Shown here in pieces: positions 24,440-36,436 of a stretch of DNA of 64,000 nucleotides. A program made the position numbers and the translations under genes. Under the pieces are notes generated by a model, which did no database searches, was not told the DNA's origin, and saw nothing but the letters and a program-made list of their open reading frames with translations. Each line of letters opens with the position of its first letter. Position 1 is the first letter of the stretch. This stretch comes from Sclerodactyla briareus (lineage: Eukaryota > Echinodermata > Holothuroidea > Dendrochirotida > Sclerodactylidae): positions 62,001 through 126,000 of the forward strand of contig JAODTK010005822.1 in assembly GCA_026419785.1 (NCBI GenBank), written 5' to 3'.

Positions 24440-25943
24440 CTTTGTTTGCGTGAGGATCCACAAGCATTTCAAACTGTCCGACTCTTCTGGCATTTTCCTT
24501 CGTCCTGGAAGCTAGCCAATTTGTCCCGTCTCCAAGAAAGGTGACAGTCTATTTCCTTTAATCCGACTAATAGCACTCACTTCTTAGCTGTCCAAAATAA
24601 TGGAATCAATCCAGCACCGAGCACTTTTGTCGTTCTGGAACAGCATTTTCTGCTTTCTGACCATTAGTATAGTTTCGCAAGCGAGGTCAACTGGTGACCT
24701 CATCAGCTTATGTATCGTGTCTGGTCAACTTTCTTGGACCTATCTGCAGTGACGAGCTGGGTAATCGCTTTGGACATTCTAAGCAGTTAGACGTGTCTGG
24801 GCATCGGGGACTCATTCCCAAACTTCCTAAATTTGATCTCCACCCTTTCTACACGACACTTGCTGGATCTCTGACTTTCTCTCGGTCGGTTGATTGCTGT
24901 TCTTTAGATGGATTTTGCCTGCTCAGTCATCCATAAAATGCAGGAGTGCCCCAAGGATATGGTATCTCTAAACCCTGTTCTTCTGTTCATCAAGTGATCT
25001 TCTCATGCCAATAAACCTGCCCAGTCTATCTCTGCTGATGACAATAGCTTCTGTCAACTAGTTCCAATTCACCCCCTTCTTTAATGACTCACAAAACGCA
25101 GGCAAACTGAGACTTCTCAACACAAACCTCAATCGTAACCCGATAGGGTTGTGATAATCGGTCAAATCCATTCCACGAAGACTGCAAAGCTCAGCGTCTC
25201 TAGAAAGCGTGACAAAAAAAACTGTTCCCAGCATTCCTTGAATGTTTCCGACCGGGAGGCTCAGTTTCTAAGTTCTCCTTGGCAGGCGTCTGACTCCTGG
25301 TGTTAGCTGGAAATTGATATTGTAGATATTACCAAGCGGGCCTCCAGAAACTTGGTTTCCTTCTCCGACCTCGAAAATACTTGAGCCTTTCATCTGTTGA
25401 CACAGATAAGGCACAGATTCTTCTCCAGCCGGAGTACTGTTCCCACGTTTGGGGATGAGCTCCCCGACAGTCAATGAATCCTCGATAAGATTACAAACCA
25501 AGGCTACAGACTCATGGGGAGATAATTCTTTGACTTCTTCTCTCTAAAGTCTTGCACACCGGTAGATGTGTCGCAGTGCCTCTCCTTTCGCTCGCAACAT
25601 CTTTGGGAATTCGATCCTCTGAGCTGATTCTTTTAAGCCCCCACCCTTCAATCCCATCTTGGGTAACTCGGCTGACAAGCAACAGGCACCATATTACGTT
25701 CGACATCCATCCAGGCCCGCTCAGTTTCCCCTTCTTCCTCATTCGTTGTCAGAATCTCTAGCCTTTGGAATGCTTGCCATCTTCTCCTTCTCCCTCTTCC
25801 TACAATTTTCAGCTTTTCAAGTCTAGAATCAACAAGCCTGGTCTATCACTTACTCTTGCATAGCGCTTTCATCCTTTTCTCAAGCAGGCCGCGTCATAGG
25901 TTTAATCCTTTGACCGTCTTGCGCCCATAAATAAAAAAAAAAC
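24440..25943 (+). pseudogene. Non-LTR retrotransposon (LINE) reverse transcriptase relic
   Basis: Spread over all three frames but in the correct order: SSWKLANLSRL (entry to the RT domain), QHFLLSDH, HRGLIPKLPKFDLHP (region A side), NAGVPQG at about 24,939 (RT block B), SISADDNS at about 25,027-25,049 (catalytic block C, ADD retained, Tyr replaced by Ser), EYCSHVWG at about 25,432-25,455, and VRISSLWNACH at about 25,741 near the C-terminus. It ends in an A-rich tail (ataaataaaaaaaaaa) at 25,927-25,943, giving the 3' end and orientation. Many stops and frameshifts, so inactive. The 5' part (ORF1, endonuclease) is missing: a typical 5'-truncated insertion. Clade is tentatively Jockey/CR1 group. 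Confidence 0.85.
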
Positions 25944-26570
25944 ATGGAATTAGTGGACCTATGAACAATTCCAACGCGAGTGTTGGTGAGACAAAATAGA
26001 ATCAGTTCAGACGATCGTCAAATTATGTTTATCACCGTTAAAACACCGCACAACCACTGCTAATAAAATTGATTAGGTGCACAGTACCACGTTTACAGGG
26101 TCAGTAGTTGGGGGCCAGAACAACTTACCCAGCTCGAAAAGGCTGGGATTTCATTGCAGTTTATATGCACAATCAAGCAGTACTGATGCGCGCCACTTTT
26201 TTTTGGGATGTTTTGGAATATTTTAATTAGCCACCGAAATTCGGGCCACCATACTCATAATTAAAAAACTTTTTATTTTAGCTTTGCCCTAAATTTCTTC
26301 CATTATTTCTCCAATTTGGGGCTTTTTCGTTCGTGTTTTCACTCTCGAATTATCCTGCACCCCCACACAGTTCTCAGATATTAGGACTGATTTGCCCTAA
26401 TTAGTTGTTTCTGTACGTAGCCGTGATAAATTTACCATCTTCTATATTGGGCACTAGATTTAACAATGTAACCTACCTTGGGTTGAAAAATAAATGAAAA
26501 TAAATGTTTGCCAATAGCGATAACAGGGTGAATCTCCTAGGGCTATCCAAGGGCGCAAGTCTGTCGGTGT

Positions 26571-26606
26571 GGGGGGGGGGGGAGGGGGGGGAGTGGGGAG
26601 GGGGGT
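26571..26606 (+). repeat. G-rich tract with quadruplex potential
   Basis: A run of 13 G, then further G runs of eight, four and six separated by A or AGT. It fulfils the G-quadruplex motif several times over. Confidence 0.8.
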
Positions 26607-27868
26607 CAAGGTAGCTTCTTCACTCGATCACCTGGGACCCTAAACTTTCGTCAGGGAACTCGCCTTGAATATACGAACAAAGCAATTGTGATGCCCATGC
26701 AGCTGCAACGTTTGTTTGAGAACATCAGTGAACAATTCGGTCCTCATACAATTCGGGTCGCCTAGGCTAATGCAGCAATATAAATTAGTAAGGAGAAAAA
26801 AATGCTGACGAGCTGGATGAGGCGTACGGGCCCCTTCTTATTTTGGGACAGAAAATGTTTTGCCTAAATACGTGTAAGAAAAGTGGACGCCAGAAGAAAA
26901 GCAGCCCCCGCGCGCGAAGCGCATGGAACACTTTGCATATTTTTTCGGGCCTTTTATTGAAAATTCACGCTAGTCAGCAGATTTTGGGTTATTCTCACTT
27001 TGCCCTTTTTCTGTCCAAATGTTTCAACTCGGAAAAAATGCGCTCTTTTAAAGCGGCACGCAGATTTGGAGACAGAGCAGAAGTCAAGCAGTTCGGATTT
27101 ACAATGAGTGATGTGAAACAAATTTTATTAGCCAAGTTACTCGTCCAGGCTGGGGAGTAACTCAAAAAGGATTTATTGGGTGATGGCATTTCTGCTTTGC
27201 GAAATTATCAAGTGCCAGTGATGTAATGTTGCAGAAAGGAAGTAAAACTTAGAATGGCACACTGCGGTCCAGATTTATGTTTCACTCTGTCGGGCAAACA
27301 GTGGCGTTAAGTAGAGACAATTTCTGACCTAGGCGAGGGGCTAACAGTTTTTAAGGCCCTGTGAGAGGGGTCTCAGGGTTTATCTGTCCCCCGTGAAAAG
27401 TTATGGGCTTTAGGTGCAAACCATGCTCTAAAATATGATTTTTTTCGTGTTAAAATGTGCTGACCACCAAGAGAGTAGGTTGCTCTTCTCTAGTTATCGG
27501 CCCCTCCGAATCCTACCTTCCACGGGACCATCAATTTCCTCAGTTGGGTCTAGGGGAAGAAGGCGGGAAGTCGGACCGGTTAGCCCATTATAGAGAACCC
27601 AGGTGTATAATTTTTTGTTTTGTACCCGTTTCGTACCCGTATCTCTCGACGGAATATTTGACTGAATATCACAAAGTTGTTCGAATTTTGTTGTCATTCA
27701 CGAAGGTAGAACACACAAAAGTAAAAGGTGCTAGTTTCGCACGGTTTCTTGTAGAAGCCTAATGAAATAAGAAAAAATGACTTCTCACTTTGCTAGAATT
27801 ACACATTTCTTGCCGGGTTTTGTTAACATATTCATTCCTATAATTAGGGGATAATAACGAGGGTGCCG

Positions 27869-27960
27869 ATCGGTCTTTGTTGCATTTAAGACCGATGAGA
27901 CGTCATCGTGGAGGCGTAAGAACCCAGAGCCTAACCCTAACCCTACGATGACGTCCCATC
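27869..27960. repeat. Two overlapping hairpins
   Basis: ATCGGTCTT (27,869-27,877) has an exact reverse complement at 27,888-27,896. Overlapping it, GATGAGACGTCATCGT (27,894-27,909) pairs with 27,945-27,960 at 15 of 16 positions. The loop contains two TAACCC-like units. It may be a miniature fold-back element. Confidence 0.55.
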
Positions 27961-30809
27961 ATAAATACGAACTGGAAAAAAGTATATTAAAAAGAACTCG
28001 AAAAAACTGACGTTCACGCCAATTTTCTGCGTTCAATAACATTCTCATAAATCGGGTCAGTGACACATAATGGCGAGAAATTACATATCAGGAGTAACTA
28101 AAACGAAGCAGAGACTAGAGTATCTAGCTGAGTACACAACATTACAGCGTAATCCACTCATGCAGTTTTCTACACTGTTTATTTGCTTGCGCTAAACTTA
28201 GTCTGAACTATGTACTGGACTCTCGGAAGAAACTTGAACCCGACCTGCAGCTTTATCACAAATTAGAAGACACCGATCAATGTTCACGAAAAAATGCGTA
28301 GATCATTCTCTCAGTTGCGATACCAGGACATTAACAGGTAACCTCTGCTGGATAAAAGGTGATTGATTTTTATGAATTTTCAAAGTTTACTCACTTCGAA
28401 ATCGACGAGCTGTGTAGCCCTAATGTTTTGTAACGTGAGAGCAACTGATCACCTACACAGGTCAGTGACCCTTGCAAACATTTAACTGTATCCGAAGGTA
28501 CTTGATACAATTTGAGGTGATTTGCCGTTCCACACCTATTGTTTGATTATCCGGACTAATAATTTTAACCACGCACTAGGGTGGTTGCGTAGTATGGTTG
28601 TGTTAGGACCTAAAATTTCGAGAGATGACGTTGCATAGCCTCGTATTTTGTGAGCCAGGCTAGCCGGCTTGTGTACGTTTATATAGAGGACATGTACAAT
28701 ATATACGAACGAAGTATACCTGGGTGAGTCCCGGACACCTGGGTTAAAAAGCGGACACATACTTATCAGTCGAACTTTACTTAAGCACACGATAATAGCA
28801 CAGTTTCGCGGAACTAATGCACGGGAGGAATTATTATCATCGAAATTAGCCGATACGTGTGAGGACTTACACAAATAAAGGGGCCAAACAGCGGATTCAG
28901 GACCGCTTTTGAACCATGAGCTTTACTCGTAGATGTTGCTTCAAGTATCGGACTTGTGTATGATAGCGCTGAAAGATGGAATGCATATGGGGATGCATAG
29001 GCATCAGTTACGTACTGCCAACAGGCGTCCGCTTTCATAGCCAGGTTCTAGGATCGGAAGTCAGTGACGGGACGGCCTGGGAAAACTTGAAATATTTGTT
29101 CGAATTCGTAATTCTGGAAGTCGATCGATCATAAATACTTTTACACACCCTACTTACAATTCGAGTTGATTTCCTGTGGTGTATGATATTTGGAAAACCC
29201 TTTCGAAAAATTGGGACAGAATACTCTTAAGTGGTCCCGTCACTCCAGAGACGAGTATTAATAGCAAGCTACATGTGGTTTAACGTAGAGGGTTAGTATG
29301 CGCGCTGCGCTATGTAGACTGAATGATTATCATTTATAAGAATATGCTGTGACTTCACAATGTATCAACAGAGCAACTATCCAAAACAAAGGAAATATTG
29401 GGGGAATTTTTTTTTCCAAGTTCACTTGTGTGCTGGCATGCACATGGTAACTATGGCTGCTCACCAGCTAACAATCAGATTCCAGATTAATCATAAATTC
29501 TCCCAATTTTCTTCTTCAAAAATAGAGAAGCGTTCGAATGGCGATTCGAACTGGTCTCGAATAAACTTTTTAACCAATCAGAATGCAGGCAACCAATAAA
29601 GGATTTATGAATGCCCATTACATGTGGAAATATCTCGAACGCGATACAGTTTTTTTTTTTTTGTGCTGTCTCGTTTTGCGACCAGGGCCATGGTGTTTTT
29701 GTTGAACTTGAATTGCAAGTATATATATTGTAAAATGGAGTGAACTCGTATAACGATGCCTCGCTGGCTAGAAATGCCATGTCTAGAGTTATTTGTAAAA
29801 TATACTCCTAGAATTAGAAAATTGCACTCAAAATATTTGCCGGAATCTCATAACTACGTGACGTGGTCTACAATACGTAAACAGCGAAACAAAGCTCAGG
29901 CTACCGAAACGCGACGAAATTTGCATATTTGTTGGACAGCGATAGAAAAAAGAGAGAGGGTTAGGGAGACGGGAAGCGGTTCGCTAGTGCGGTCCTGATA
30001 GGTCCTATAATTGTTTTTCATGTGTGCCTTATTTCAGTTGCAAAATATTTTCCAGGCGCGCCTATTACATATTATGAATTGGCCTCTGGTAATTGAGAAC
30101 TAGAACCACAAGTCCAACTTTGACAAGATTGACAAAACTTTTGCTCATCATCGCTCTGGATACGCCCTAGACGATTGGAGTGAGCAGTAGTGATGCACAC
30201 AGAGGCAGCATACTCACCACACGGCGAACATAGGCGTTATAAACCCAGCACTAGATCATTAAAGAGAAACCCCAAACATTTTCAAAGCTATTTAGCATAT
30301 TAAAGTATACGGACTACTCTCAGTACCGTAATATTGACCTGTGATTCCCAACCCAGGTCGGAGTGAACCATAATCCGATAAATCTGTTTACCCCATAGCC
30401 CATTCATAACTTTTTTAAGTTGCGAACATACACGACCAATATGGACCTAAAGCTGCCGAGTAAACCTGTCGGACTGTACAAGGATCAAATTAACGCGATT
30501 TAAAGCAATGGATGAACTGCATTTCCAATGCATTTTAAATAATTGCAATATGCATTATTGGTTCAGTTGGTACCTTGTGACACCTAGCTGCTAAAGCAGG
30601 CCATAGAGGGAAAAACGGCCCTAAAAAATAAGGGGGGGGGGGGTTATCCCTCTTTGGTATACCGTTGTCGAATATTACCAACATCTCGCCGCCTAGGACT
30701 TGTTTGAACAAATCCAAAATTGAATAGTTAATCAGACCTTCAATACACCTTTGAACAATAACGACAATGTTAATTTCAGGGAAAACGAAACGAAGCCAAT
30801 TGTTTTAGC

Positions 30810-31250
30810 TTGCGCCGGCCTTATATGGCCTATACGGCTGCCGCTACGACGGTCCTGTTACTTGTCGAGGATGCGGACGTTTGGGCCATAAGGAAAAGTA
30901 ATTATTAGGCGGGGCATCAAATGAGTATACCTAGAGGAATATCAAAAGTTGGCACTAACATTGGAGTTATAAATCGTAACACTTATCTCTAAATTGGATC
31001 GACCGGGATCGCTACTCTCCGCAGATATGTGTCATGTTCACATCCTAGGTATCAACGAGTCTTTCTTGAACAGAGCTAAAGTGATAATGAAATAAAATTA
31101 CCAGGTTATCGAACAATTTACAGAGACAGAACTTGACAAATCGAAAGAGGCATTGTCTTGTATGTTGAGGAAATATATCTTTCATTAGAAGAGGGAATTG
31201 CTACCGTCCACCTAGCTGGGCTAGAAAGCCAAAAGGCTAGGTGATTCCTT
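30810..31250 (+). pseudogene. LINE fragment: zinc knuckle and endonuclease
   Basis: A zinc knuckle-like CRGCGRLGHKEK is encoded from 30,863 (C-X2-C-X4-H, last Cys lost, stop follows). About 180 bases on, an APE-type endonuclease N-terminal region is legible in two frames: HILGINESFLN (31,039-31,071, catalytic Glu retained), LPGYRTIYRDRT (31,099-31,134) and RGIVLYVEE (about 31,147-31,173). This matches the order ORF1 zinc knuckle then ORF2 endonuclease in CR1/L2-like non-LTR elements. Several in-frame stops. No reverse transcriptase follows within 1 kb, so it is an internal fragment. Confidence 0.65.
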
Positions 31251-31399
31251 GACTATTTCTGACAACCTATAAGCCCGGACACAAGGAAATGGGAGAATTG
31301 CACCAGTCCATTATGAGCAACATAACCATCTGCAAATTTCTCATTTTCCCAACAAACCAATACGGTTCCTACACTCTTGATAAGAAAGTACACACAAAT

Positions 31400-32262
31400 T
31401 CAGGATTTTCAGGACTTTAGACCTATGGTGACCTAGATGACCTCTGACCAACCCCCAAAACACTTAGGGTCATGTACTAATCATGGGAAACGCACATACG
31501 AAGTATGGGCTTCACTCATCCAAGTGAAGTCGAGTATCATGTTTACAAGCCAAAATTGGGCAAAGTATCGACTATTCACAAATTTTCCATTTTTGCTCAA
31601 AGGTCACCCGACCCAAACCAAGAACAAAAGGGTCCCTGTACTCCCATAAGGCAAGCACACACAAATTTCAACTGAGCAGCCAATCATTCGGGACTGACCA
31701 TCGTGTTTACAAGTTTTTTCACACTTTGACCACTGGTGACCTCAGATGACCTCGACCTGACTCCAAAAACAACAGAGTTCTGTACTCATATAGGGGTAAC
31801 CACATCCAAGTATGAGCTTCATTCTATCCAGGTGTGGTCGGGTTTTCATGTTTACAAAGGCCAAAAAGGGACAAAAAATCGACTTTCACAAATTTCCTAT
31901 TTGTGACAAAAATTACCCCTGACCTGAACCTCTACAAAAACAACAGGTTCTGTCTCCTCATGAGAAGAAAGCTATACAACCAATTGTCAAATTGACGGAC
32001 CAACCTTCTGGACTTATCGTTGTTTACAAGGTTTTCAGACTTTGACCTCTGTGGACTAAGATGAACCTCTGACCTGACCCAAAACAAATGGTTTCATGTA
32101 ATAATCATGGGGACAACACATACTAAGTATTGCGGTTTCATCCATCCAGGTGGGGTCAGTTTATCGTGTCAACAAGCTGGGCGTCACCATCCGTACCACC
32201 AGATTACACCAGACGCACTGGCAGACTGCATAGATTCTTTGACTCCGTCAAGGAATCAAGAA
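31400..32262 (+). mobile_element. Diverged relative of the dispersed element, with 310-bp internal periodicity
   Basis: Three blocks beginning with a 'ggtgacct..atgacct' motif at about 31,428, 31,736 and 32,047 repeat about every 310 bases, each followed by 'caaaac.a...ggtt...gta' and 'atgttt acaa' phrases. The end is a hairpin (32,233-32,257) preceded by GACTGCATA, as in the elements at 3,810-6,085 and 39,001-41,491. No ORF of interest. Confidence 0.6.
32224..32257 (+). other. Terminal hairpin of the diverged element
   Basis: GACTGCATA, then GATTCTTTGAC, loop TCC, GTCAAGGAATC. The stem is 11 pairs with one G-T pair. Compared with 6,055-6,080, the pair next to the loop-proximal base changes on both sides. 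Confidence 0.75.
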
Positions 32263-32870
32263 GTGAATGGGCAAGTCATTTTCATGATATGCTTAATAGC
32301 CTTACATTAGTACTTCATATGATATAGCCATTATTGGTGATTTAACTTCGGGTGTCTCAGTTATTTGTGAATGAAACAGTATATGGAAAAGCACGATTGG
32401 ATCATTTTAATTGGAAAGCTAGTTGAAAACTACTCAAGACAAGAATCACTGAACAATCTGTGACATTAATGATCATATTTATACTCGGGAGATCAGCCTA
32501 ATAGCCAATCGAGTTACCCTCCTAAAACAAAGTTGAAAAAAAAAACTTGGTACTATCGCCGCATGGGTTCAGAAAAATCGGAATGTTCAAATTAGAAATG
32601 AAGAATGATATCCATTCAACAAATGTCAAAATTAGGGTGGAGGTTGTCAGACCAATTCCAGATAAGATCAATGGAGTGATTTTGTCTGCAGTGCGTGGCC
32701 GTTCCCCGTAATTTAGTGAGGGGAACATGTTCACATTTGCGCATTCAACGTTAAGTCGCACCGCCACTAGCATGACAGTCCGACCATGATTAAGTGGCAG
32801 TGAGCGAAACGAAGTCTCACGGCTTTGTTCAGCACAAATCACCGGTCACCGATATTGAGTGGACATGAAG
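32263..32870. other. Stretch with no recognised feature
   Basis: Short ORFs only; the 106-codon minus-strand ORF at 32,522-32,842 has no recognisable domain. Confidence 0.5.
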
Positions 32871-33703
32871 CAGGGCGGCGCCAGGGTTATACGATGGGGG
32901 GGGGGGCAGATTTGGCATGGATGTCTGGCATGGGGGAGGGGTCTAAGGGGAGGGGGTGCCCCCTCCTCTTGCGATTTGAGTCATTATACTTGATTAGTTG
33001 CAAAATGGAGCCACATTTGATACGTGTGGTTTGTAAGTATCTACGTCAACGAGTTTCGACAAAATCCATAAATTTCTGGGAATAATTAAAATGCATGACA
33101 ATTTTCCAAGGCAGGTCATATTTCATCCGATACACCCGACAAAAAATAAACCCCCAATGAAACTGTACATATACGTTCTGTACAGGTGGCAGGCTTACTT
33201 TTTTAGGAAAAAAATGCTTGCTGAAGATGGGGTAATAAATAAAAGCAAATGACAGTTGTTAGTTCATTTTCTGTAATTACAAACAGAATCAATCTAGGAA
33301 AAGCATTAGAAGCAGTCTCAATCAGAGTTCCACATTATATCAAGCCTGCAAAAAAAAAAAAAAAACAAAAAATGCTGCGGAGTTTGCAAGCTAACAATTG
33401 AGTCATTTTGAACCAATATAAAAACAACGGTGGCTAATAATGACCACAGTGTTCTCAAAATAGTAACATACGCTACATTGCGAAAGCTATTATAGTTACA
33501 GCAACAGTTTGAGTCTCGATTTGAGGTCTCGATGAGAACGAATAAAAATAAACCTAAGTTGGATAACGTATTTTGACACTTCACCCCACTACCGACGAAA
33601 AAGTGGGATTAAAACATCATTCTGTCGATTTGACTTTTTTTCGGACCAAACCACATGGGCGGCGGGGCAGCCGCCCTCCCTACCACCTGTGGCGCCGCCA
33701 CTG
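32871..33703. mobile_element. Possible short hAT-like DNA transposon
   Basis: The left end begins CAGGGCGGCGCCAGGG. The right end, read on the minus strand, begins CAGTGGCGGCGCCACAGG. These are near-identical inverted termini of the CAG(T/G)GGCGG type seen in hAT elements. The 833-bp interior includes G-rich sequence and no transposase. The flanking 8-mers (acatgaag and aataaagc) do not match, so the boundaries or the assignment may be wrong. Confidence 0.35.
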
Positions 33704-33990
33704 AATAAAGCTGATATGCAGGTGAGCAAAGTCGGACGCCTTTTTTTCAACATGCATGTGGTATCCCGCAATGCAGTGATTACCATGATGAGATTGCTGA
33801 CTGATATTTAATTCTCTGCCGACGTGAGATCAGAAAATCAGCTATCCATGGAGAACTACCCCCCCCCCCCCCTCCTATACCCCAGCTCATACAATCTTCT
33901 GATTGCTAAGGTATGCCCGTGTCAGTACCTTCATATATGACATCAAGAAGTTAACAAGGCAATAGGTGGTTGAATAACCTTTGATACTAC

Positions 33991-34012
33991 AATATTGATC
34001 GCGATCAATATT
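33991..34012. other. 22-bp perfect palindrome
   Basis: AATATTGATCG is followed immediately by its exact reverse complement, so the centre is TCGCGA. No flanking symmetry, so it is not the end of a longer inverted repeat. Confidence 0.85.
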
Positions 34013-35184
34013 AATTGACATATCATCGCGAACCCAGTTGGCCACGAATCCTTCACATATTTTAGCAAGATGACAAGTGAGGAATTGTACCCGGTACCGT
34101 AGTTCTTTTGGTACAGGAGCAATATTAGCATCCCTTCACACCTTCATGTGATGTTCCTGACTTTTTTGGCGCCCCTTGGCGAGCGGATTTATTTGGCCAA
34201 AGAGAAGGTCGAACGGTCAAGCAAATCCAATGGTCATTGTTTACAGATAAGGTTGGTCAATGAATAGCTAGTAGAAGATCAGCGGTGCACTTCAGTCACC
34301 CTTCCTGAACGCACACCCGACTCCCCTAGGGTAGTAGAACGGTTGATTGGAAAAAACAAAGTGGAAACTGAGATTCAAAGATCTATTAAGGGCTGTAGGT
34401 TGAATGAAATTAGCAGGATTCTGGGCATAGTTGTAGTGGTGGTATATATAGGAATCGTACACCTGGTTGGCTTATCACGTGTACTGCGGGAGACAGGATA
34501 GTGAGTGGAGTAACGTGTATCTCTGAAGCCGTAGGAAGGCGTTATACTGCCCGAGGTGATTACACCGGGAGTGGCGGATTTTTCGGTCCTTCGGGATGCC
34601 GGCGTAAAAAGAGTATCCGTTCTTCAAACGTTTCCCAAGAGGGACTGTTTGTGACGTCCTTCATATTTCAAAATTTAGCCTGTGATTCATCCAGGGAAAT
34701 GTCTCTTCTAGCCAACCGGCAGTCTAACGTTAGAGTAGCATTTCCCTGAATCAACGCGGATGAAATCGCGTATATCAGACCAGTCTCAGTTTCGCACCCA
34801 TCCGGTCTTCTCATCATCCACCCGGAGTTTGTCCTTCGACCCCGGCATTTGACATTTAGAACTGCATGTGCCATATTCATATCTAGTCTCTGAAAAGGAC
34901 GACGAGAGAAGTTCAGGGTAATAAGTTCTCCGGTGGGCCTAATCCTCTGCTCAAGTGAAAGGTGACAAAACAAAATGAATAAGCTTCGAAATATGGGCCT
35001 AGTTCTATGTGTTGGATTACGTAACGATTCGGGCACGATCGAGAATGCGTAAAATTGCAATATAGGCCCTACATTTCGTTATCGTGTGCAACTTGAACAC
35101 TTCGAAAACTTCCAAGTTCCGTTGATCGCCAATTCAATTTCTTCCAAGACATACTTTTGTCGCCTCCAGCCGGTGTCTACTACC

Positions 35185-35208
35185 GGAATTATAACCGGTT
35201 ATAATTCC
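35185..35208. promoter_or_regulatory. 24-bp perfect palindrome centred on AACCGGTT
   Basis: GGAATTATAACC is followed immediately by its exact reverse complement. The central AACCGGTT is the published consensus for Grainyhead-family transcription factors. Binding here is inference; the palindrome itself is directly visible. Confidence 0.4.
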
Positions 35209-36235
35209 TTTCACACACTAAACTTACAAACATTAGTCACGTGTATTTAGGAGTTTTACACTTAAACAGCGTCCTAGATGGTGCGTCATAAACAGTTCTG
35301 GAGAGGCTTGACCACGACAATTGAATGTATCATGGATTGAAGTCAAGATTATAATTATTTTTCAGTCACTTCGGAAGTTTTCAGAGTGACAGCAGGTGAT
35401 AGAAACGGTAAGAGAATGAGACAGGACGTATATTCTGTGAACTTGAATTAGTTTATGAACACTCTGGACAAAAACATACCCGCTAGGCTAAGTCGTTGAA
35501 CAGTTGATATGAAGGTTTGTGAAAACTATTCGAACTCCGTTCAATGTACAGTATGTGTGTTCCATGACTGGTTAACTGGTTTACTTCAACTAAAAATGTG
35601 AGGATTTGAGAAAATATGATCTCATGTTTTCAAGTCTAACAACCTTTCCTAACAGCGTTTTCTCTGAACAGCGCAGTCGAAACGTTCTTTCTAGCTGGGC
35701 TGCGGCAAAATTCGAGTGGCGAATACACTGCATGTTCTTCACCAATCTTCATTTATTGTTTGTTCACATTTAATTGACCATTACTGAAATCTGTCATAAC
35801 CTTGGACTGGCTTGGAACATGTTCTACCCACCTTGGCCTAATATTTGCTATCAGTGCCCAAACCCAACATGTGAAAACCACTCTCTTTCTGGGTCACCAG
35901 CCACATCTTAGAGCGAGATGTTGTTGATAGACCAATCTTCGGGCCTTCTGACAGTATAAGGTAAACACTAGCTACCTGCAGAGGGATGGAGTAATGCAAA
36001 CAAACCTCTTTCATACTGGCACAGAGAGCTCAATGGAAGTTGGAAATTGGGGTAATTAAATCTAATCACACTATGCAAAAAAATGTAACTCACCCAAGCC
36101 AGTGGCATGCTTCATCAATCATCCATCACCAATTTTACCCGATAGCATGTACGATTTAAAAGTTCCAATGAACGTGACGACAGAACAGACGAACGAACGA
36201 CACCAACGGACGAACGAACGAACTGACGGAGAGAC

Positions 36236-36436
36236 ATGATGACTAGTAGAGCTGCTTACCCGCAGCTAAAAACCAAGCCCAAGGGTCCTGGAACTCGTGG
36301 TTATCTTTGTGTGTCTGCGCGTGTTAGTCCTAATATTCCAGTGTTGAAACTGAAGGGTCGTCCCAGGCAGTTTCCAGAAGTCGATGACCCTCAGTATGGG
36401 GTAACAGAAACTTTGCCGATGTACCCTTGGACAAAG
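36236..36436 (+). CDS. Candidate 5' coding exon, unrecognised
   Basis: Two adjacent ATG codons open a frame of about 67 codons (for example YPQLKTKPKGPGTRGYLC and GRPRQFPEVDDPQYGVTE) that runs into AAA|GTACGT at about 36,437, a good donor site. A short GAAC repeat sits directly upstream, as in a 5' UTR or simple repeat. No domain known to me. The next exon was not found. Could equally be chance. Confidence 0.2.

Larger units (their letters stand above)
25944..30780. other. Long stretch without a supported gene
   Basis: Holds a G-rich tract (26,571-26,606), two small overlapping hairpins (27,869-27,960) and several ORFs of 60-112 codons. The largest ones (26,843-27,160 plus; 28,536-28,874 minus) have no recognisable domain or splice-site support. 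Confidence 0.5.

Noticed and set aside
27930..27945. Telomere repeat (TAACCC)
   Set aside because: Only two units, inside a hairpin loop; not a telomeric or interstitial array.
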